From contig LNEK01000026.1 in the NCBI GenBank assembly GCA_001464425.1, forward strand, positions 62,001 through 126,000: 64,000 nucleotides of DNA, given 5' to 3'. This DNA is from Alphaproteobacteria bacterium Ga0077535. GTDB lineage: Bacteria > Pseudomonadota > Alphaproteobacteria > Caulobacterales > Aquidulcibacteraceae. Position 1 is the first letter of the stretch. Each line of letters begins with the position of its first letter. The notes below the pieces were generated by a model. The model made no database searches, was not told where the DNA came from, and was given only the letters and a program-made list of their open reading frames with translations. Shown piece after piece: positions 60,290-64,000 of the stretch. The translations under genes and the position numbers were made by a program.

Positions 60290-60298
60290 TGTGGATAA
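60290..60298. promoter_or_regulatory. DnaA box
   Basis: TGTGGATAA is a perfect reverse-orientation DnaA box (TTATCCACA). It is 167 bp upstream of nrdA. Confidence 0.6.
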
Positions 60299-60308
60299 AG
60301 GGTGTGCG

Positions 60309-60316
60309 TTAACCAT
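60309..60316. promoter_or_regulatory. CtrA-type half site
   Basis: TTAACCAT is the half-site form of the CtrA recognition sequence known from Caulobacter. It is 10 bp from the DnaA box. Alone it is only suggestive. Confidence 0.35.
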
Positions 60317-60549
60317 AATAAACGGGGCTGGAGCGGCTTCATTTCGGCGTTTTGGGCGCCTTTTGGACGCATTTGTTTACGAGTTGGGCGCGCCTCCCGG
60401 GCCCGCAAAAAATGTCACGAATGAGCTCTTGGACCCCGATTCGGAGCCGAGTCGGCCCGGTCCGGCGGAGAATCGGGCGCCAGATATAGGGGGAGGCAGC
60501 GGCGGGACGCCCCAATTGCTTTCCGGCCCCGGCCGCGCGACCTCCAGCC

Positions 60550-61419
60550 ATGGCTGAGGGCAGGCAAATAGGGGGTGCGGCGGTTGCCGTACTGGTGGGC
60601 GCCGCCCTTATCGGCCTTGCCCCGATTGGCATCCGGCTCTCGGAGCTGCCGCCGGTGGCCACCAATCTCTGGCGCTTCCTGTTCGCGCTGCCGATCCTGG
60701 CGGTTTGGGCGCTTACGGAGAAACCTGCGTCCGGCCGCGATACCCGGCTCTTGCTGATCGCCGGCGTCTTCTTCGGCCTCGAGCTTTGCCTCTGGGCTGC
60801 CGCGCTCACGAAAACCACCGTCGCCAACGCAACCTTGATCACCAACATGACGCCGCTGTTTGCGGCGCTGTTCGGTTGGCTGCTGCTCAAGGAAAATATC
60901 GCGCCCGCCATTCTGCTCGGCGGAGCTATTGCATTGAGCGGCGCCGTTTTGCTCGCGCTTGGCCGCGCGCCAGGTCCTGCGAGCGCTGACGAGGCGTGGA
61001 TCGGCGATCTGATGGCGACGGGCTCGGCGTTCGGATACGCCGCCTATCTTTTGATCGTGCGCTCGATCGGCAAACGCGTCGGCGTTGGCGCAATCATGTT
61101 TTGGGCGGCGCTCAGTGCTGCTGCTGTTGCGTTTGTGCTCGCACTCATCCTCGGCGAGCCGCTTCTACCGCACTCGCTGAACGGCTGGCTGATCTTGATC
61201 GGGCTGGGCGTCGTCACCCAAGTTGGCGGGCAGGGGTTGATCGCTTACGGCGTTGGCCGTCTGCCGATTTTGGTTTCAACGGTTCTGCTGTGGATGCAGC
61301 CGCTCGCGGCGGCCGCGCTCTCATGGCTGATTTTCGGCGAAATTCTTGGCCCGATTGCGCTGTTCGGCGCGGCGCTCATTCTGGCGGGGCTTTTTCTCGT
61401 GCAACGCAGCCGTCAGTGA
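60550..61419 (+). CDS. EamA/DMT superfamily transporter
   Basis: 289 residues, ten membrane segments in two EamA repeats: GLAPIGIRLSELPPVATNLWRF ... TLITNMTPLFAALFGWLLLKE (first), and VSTVLLWMQPLAAAALSWLIFGE ... GAALILAGLFLV (second). Substrate unknown; the family exports metabolites and small drugs. Its end overlaps the convergent lepB gene by a few bases. Confidence 0.88.
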   Translation: MAEGRQIGGAAVAVLVGAALIGLAPIGIRLSELPPVATNLWRFLFALPILAVWALTEKPASGRDTRLLLIAGVFFGLELCLWAAALTKTTVANATLITNMTPLFAALFGWLLLKENIAPAILLGGAIALSGAVLLALGRAPGPASADEAWIGDLMATGSAFGYAAYLLIVRSIGKRVGVGAIMFWAALSAAAVAFVLALILGEPLLPHSLNGWLILIGLGVVTQVGGQGLIAYGVGRLPILVSTVLLWMQPLAAAALSWLIFGEILGPIALFGAALILAGLFLVQRSRQ

Positions 61420-62171
61420 TGCGGCGGCCGGAGCCAGCGTTGCATGGGGCAATCAATTTCACCGCCCTCGCAGCCGCCAAGCGCAGTTGCGTAAACGATT
61501 TCAGCGCGGCCAATCAGATTTTCGATCGGCGCTGGCCCCATGCCCTCCCAACGGCTGTCGAGTGAGTTGTCGCGATTGTCGCCCATGAAAAAGATATGGC
61601 CCGCCGGGACGGTGAAGGGGCCATAATTGTCGAACTGCCCGCGCGGCGTGAGATCAAGGCTTGCGTGCACAAGGCCGCCTGGCAGCGTCTCTTCGTAGCG
61701 CCGCGCCCGTTGCCTCTCTCCAGTGTTCGTGCGCCGCTCGATAAACTCAGCTGCACCGGTCTCGGCGCTTTCGCCGTTGACGAAGAGTTCGCCGCTGCGC
61801 ACTTCAATTACGTCGTCCGGTAAACCGATCGCGCGTTTGATCATCGTGATGCCGGTGACGGGATGGATGAACACGACAACATCGCCCCGGCGTGGCAGGG
61901 CGCCGAACATGCGTTCGTTGTGCGCCGGCAATAAACGGCCAGCCTCGAATGGCAATGAATAGCGGCTGTAGCCGTAGGCAAACTTTGAAACCGTCACCCG
62001 ATCGCCGACTTCGAGGTGCGGGACCATGCTCTCGGACGGGATCTCATATTGAGCAAACGCGACCGTGGTGAAGGCGATGAACGCCACGAAGGCGCCGGCG
62101 GCCGTCTTGGCCCATTCGGCGGCCTCGGCACGCCATCCGGACGTCACCTGTTCGCCTTCGCCTTGCGTCAT
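61413..62171 (-). CDS. lepB: Signal peptidase I
   Basis: 252 residues. One N-terminal membrane helix (about 20-40). Catalytic Ser at about 48 (PSESMVPHLE) and Lys at about 112 (TMIKRAIGLPDD), then the conserved GHIFFMGDNRDNSLDSR. Cleaves Sec signal peptides on the periplasmic face. AAAGGAGTTGCTTCG precedes the ATG. lepB in alphaproteobacteria often lies near acpS/rnc; not here, so it may be a second signal peptidase. Confidence 0.93.
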   Translation of the reverse strand: MTQGEGEQVTSGWRAEAAEWAKTAAGAFVAFIAFTTVAFAQYEIPSESMVPHLEVGDRVTVSKFAYGYSRYSLPFEAGRLLPAHNERMFGALPRRGDVVVFIHPVTGITMIKRAIGLPDDVIEVRSGELFVNGESAETGAAEFIERRTNTGERQRARRYEETLPGGLVHASLDLTPRGQFDNYGPFTVPAGHIFFMGDNRDNSLDSRWEGMGPAPIENLIGRAEIVYATALGGCEGGEIDCPMQRWLRPPHH

Positions 62172-62249
62172 CGAAGCAACTCCTTTGGCGTGAGCGTGTT
62201 CAGCGCCTAGTGTGGACGTCAACCCGGGAAGCGTTGGAGGCGCGTTTTG

Positions 62250-62897
62250 GTGCGAGCAATGACGGCAATCCTCGGGGGGCTGAAGGACGTTATATTCGGC
62301 CGCCTGACGCTTCTGGCTATTTTGAACTTCATCCTGGCCGTCACGCTGACCGTGTTGGCCGCTGGCGCGCTCATCAAATACGTGGTGCCGCTCATTCCTG
62401 ACGGCGGCGGCTGGCTGGCTAACGTCTCGACGGCGGGGGAGTTCGTCGCCAGCGTTGCCGTGGTTGTGTTGGCCATCGCGTTGTCGCCGGCAATTTCGAT
62501 GTTGGTTGGCGGCTTGTTGTTCGATGTTGCTGCCGAGCGGGTGGAGAAAAAGATTGGCGTGCCGGCGGGGCGTGCAGTGCCGCTCCACCAAGGTCTGCTC
62601 AACGGCGCACGCATTGCGTTGCCGGCCTTGATTTTGAACCTGCTGGTGATCCCGCTTTATTTTATTCCGGTGGTGAACGCGATCGTGTTCTACGGCTTGA
62701 ACGGCTTCCTGATGGGCCGCGAGTATTCAACCGTCACCGCCGCGCGCCACATGAGCTTTCGCGACGCCGTGCAACTACGCAAGCGCAACGGACTGAAGGT
62801 GTTTCTGGTCGGGCTCGCGTGCTCGTTCATTCCGTTCTTCGCTCCGCTCGTCGGCGCCAGCGCCATGACCCGGCTGGTGCAATCGCTCCGAACTTAA
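62250..62897 (+). CDS. EI24/CysZ-like membrane protein
   Basis: 215 residues. Membrane segments and the GLKDVIFGRLTLLAILNFILAVTL start match the EI24 (CysZ) family; GALLSPAISMLVGGLLFDVAAERVE and FLMGREYSTVTAARHMS are also typical. CysZ transports sulfate in E. coli, but many homologues are unassigned. GTG at 62250 (or ATG at 62259) fits the GGAGG about 10 bases upstream. Confidence 0.8.
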   Translation: MRAMTAILGGLKDVIFGRLTLLAILNFILAVTLTVLAAGALIKYVVPLIPDGGGWLANVSTAGEFVASVAVVVLAIALSPAISMLVGGLLFDVAAERVEKKIGVPAGRAVPLHQGLLNGARIALPALILNLLVIPLYFIPVVNAIVFYGLNGFLMGREYSTVTAARHMSFRDAVQLRKRNGLKVFLVGLACSFIPFFAPLVGASAMTRLVQSLRT

Positions 62898-62944
62898 ATC
62901 GAACAAAGGAAGGGCTTGCAGGACGAACCCTGTTCGGTTAAGCG

Positions 62945-62958
62945 TAACCATATGGTTA
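62945..62958. promoter_or_regulatory. Perfect 14-bp palindrome overlapping the ArsR start codon
   Basis: TAACCATATGGTTA spans the ATG of the downstream regulator (62952). ArsR-family repressors often bind short palindromes in their own leader, so this is probably the autoregulatory operator. Confidence 0.6.
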
Positions 62959-63308
62959 CAAAAGCCGGAGCCCGCACAGAAAGCGCCTTTTCGGCCATCG
63001 CCGATCCGACGCGGCGCGCGATCCTCGATCTGGTGCGCAACCGGGAAATGAGCGCCGGCGATATCGCCCGGCGCTTTCCTGTGAGCCGCCCGGCGATCGC
63101 CAAGCACGTGCGTGTGTTGCGGCAAGCAGGTTTGTTGCGCGAGCGGCGCGAAGCGACGTCGCGTTATTATCGGCTCGATCCCGCCGCGTTGCAGGCGGTG
63201 GATCAATGGCTCGCGCCGTATCGATTGTTCTGGGCGGCGAAACTCGTCGATCTCAAACGTGTGGTGGAAGAAGAGGCGAAAGCCAAATCCAAGAAGGGCG
63301 AAACATGA
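62952..63308 (+). CDS. ArsR-family transcriptional regulator
   Basis: 118 residues. Winged helix: FSAIADPTRRAILDLVRNREMSAGDIARRFPVSRPAIAKHVRVLRQAGLLRERREATSRYYRLDP. Such regulators without the metal Cys box are commonly coupled with SRPBCC (AHSA1) genes. The next gene starts inside its stop (ATGA overlap). A palindromic operator covers its start codon. Confidence 0.9.
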   Translation: MVTKAGARTESAFSAIADPTRRAILDLVRNREMSAGDIARRFPVSRPAIAKHVRVLRQAGLLRERREATSRYYRLDPAALQAVDQWLAPYRLFWAAKLVDLKRVVEEEAKAKSKKGET

Positions 63309-64000
63309 GCGCGCTAAAGCACGAGTTCACGTGGAAGATTCCAGCGCCGCCTGCGCGCGTTTTCGCGGCGCTTACGAACGCCGAAGATTTGCAGGGCTGG
63401 TTCGCCGAGCATGCTGAGGTCGAGCCGCGCGTGGGCGGCGCCTATCGTTTCTGGGGTAAGCACACGCTCGGGACGCCGACGGCTTCCGGCGCTGATGGCA
63501 AGATCACCCGCTTCGAGGCTGGCCGCGCCGTCGCATACACCTGGCGCATCGAGGATCGCGACAGTGAAGTGTCATTCAGCATCGAAGCCGATCCTGAGAG
63601 TGCCGAAGCCAGTATCGTCAAAGGCGAGCATAGTTTCATAGAGGCGCCGGCGATCAACCGCGCCAAGGAAATGATCGACGATCTGTGGCGCTTCAATTGG
63701 GGCAATTTCTCCGCGCACCTCGCAGGCGGGAAGGGCAAGCTCCTCGTCGATTACGGCGCCAAGAATCCGGACGTTACGCTCTCGATCTATATCGATGCGC
63801 CGCCATCAGCCGTGTTTCGCACTTTGATCGATCCGGAGAAAATCCAGCAATGGTTCGGTGTCGCCGCCGCCGTCGATCCGCGCCTCGGCGGCGCCTGGCA
63901 TTTGAAGATGGAATTCGAGAAGGACGGACAGAAGGTCACTTCGCCGCCGTGCAAGATTTTGGACTTGGTCGAGAACGAGCGCTTGGCGATCTCTTGGCCT
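63305..64000 (+). CDS. SRPBCC (AHSA1-type) protein with two tandem domains (cut by window end)
   Basis: At least 232 residues, open to the right edge. The first START-like domain (about 1-140) opens FTWKIPAPPARVFAALTNAEDLQGWF and has GGAYRFWG and ITRFEAGRAVAYTW. A second copy begins near 155: VTLSIYIDAPPSAVFRTLIDPEKIQQWFG ... LGGAWHLKMEF. SRPBCC proteins bind hydrophobic ligands or modulate Hsp90. The ATG overlaps the arsR stop, so it is coupled with that regulator. The C-terminus is missing. Confidence 0.85.
   Translation, partial: MSALKHEFTWKIPAPPARVFAALTNAEDLQGWFAEHAEVEPRVGGAYRFWGKHTLGTPTASGADGKITRFEAGRAVAYTWRIEDRDSEVSFSIEADPESAEASIVKGEHSFIEAPAINRAKEMIDDLWRFNWGNFSAHLAGGKGKLLVDYGAKNPDVTLSIYIDAPPSAVFRTLIDPEKIQQWFGVAAAVDPRLGGAWHLKMEFEKDGQKVTSPPCKILDLVENERLAISWP

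Larger units (their letters stand above)
60124..60549. other. Gene-free 426 bp between nrdA and EamA transporter
   Basis: Contains the NrdR-like box (60209-60224), the DnaA box (60290-60298) and the TTAACCAT site (60309-60316). An 88-codon plus-strand frame (60291-60557) exists, but has no family match and overlaps the next gene. The last 130 bp hold no feature I recognise. Confidence 0.6.

Noticed and set aside
60291-60557. 88-codon frame upstream of the EamA gene
   Set aside because: Overlaps the EamA start, has low-complexity composition and no ribosome binding site.
1-64000. CRISPR array, rRNA, tRNA, prophage, integrase or attachment sites
   Set aside because: None of the expected repeat spacing, conserved RNA sequence or phage genes was seen anywhere in the window.

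Overview
The window is GC-rich, compact alphaproteobacterial chromosome. The best guess is the Caulobacterales/Hyphomonadaceae side of the class. Support comes from an RpoH sigma factor with its diagnostic box, a PhaR/PhaA/PhaB polyhydroxybutyrate locus, GGAAC-N17-CGTT promoters of the EcfG/SigT type, a CtrA-like half site (TTAACCAT) beside a perfect DnaA box upstream of nrdA, DUF817 and YidD proteins, and many Sec/Tat lipoproteins. The placement is inference from gene content; no rRNA or tRNA gene was seen. Almost all of the window is housekeeping or envelope chromosome. The only mobile DNA is one IS110-type transposase remnant at about 56.5-56.9 kb.

Layout. 0-8.3 kb: purA end, two Yip1-like membrane proteins, an overlapping nucleotidyltransferase/metallophosphoesterase pair, an AsmA protein, an O-antigen ligase-like protein and rpoH. 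8.4-10.3 kb: a small membrane protein and a frameshifted Sll1717-type P-loop ATPase. 10.3-17.6 kb: rluD, a secreted endonuclease/phosphatase-fold protein, PhoD, a SolA-like oxidase, DUF817. 17.6-24 kb: folE, cysS, an RcnB-like protein, a CARDB-like protein, a lipoprotein serpin, DUF2200, an MliC-LysM lipoprotein, a cytochrome c. 24-31.5 kb: SulP transporter, small secreted proteins, an IscU-like scaffold, GlsB, YjbR, and an ATP-grasp/peptidase C26 fusion. 31.5-38 kb: a Thr-rich leader peptide, yidD, thrS, then glycosyltransferases. 38-46 kb: amidase, phaR (frameshifted), phaA, M23 peptidase, adenylate cyclase, phaB, CsbD. 46-55 kb: VOC-cobO-HIG1 operon, rmuC, two lipoprotein methyltransferase-like paralogues around arfB, three tandem TerB-like genes, nudC, a zinc transporter and a DAAO-like protein with unusual domain order. 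55-64 kb: structured intergenic DNA, IS110 remnant, DUF998, nrdA, EamA transporter, lepB, EI24 protein, and an arsR-SRPBCC pair cut by the window end.

Most noteworthy signals. (1) An 11-residue ORF with six consecutive Thr codons, apparently leaderless, lies upstream of yidD-thrS and looks like an attenuation leader for threonyl-tRNA synthetase. (2) Three intergenic inverted repeats (49.29, 49.80 and 55.98 kb) have arms built of degenerate 7-bp tandem units; different sequence words share one heptad pattern. (3) An unexplained, hairpin-rich 350-bp region lies next to the IS110 remnant. (4) Two single-base frame disruptions occur, in the ATPase and in phaR. (5) The nrdA upstream region carries an NrdR-like box, a DnaA box and a CtrA half site.
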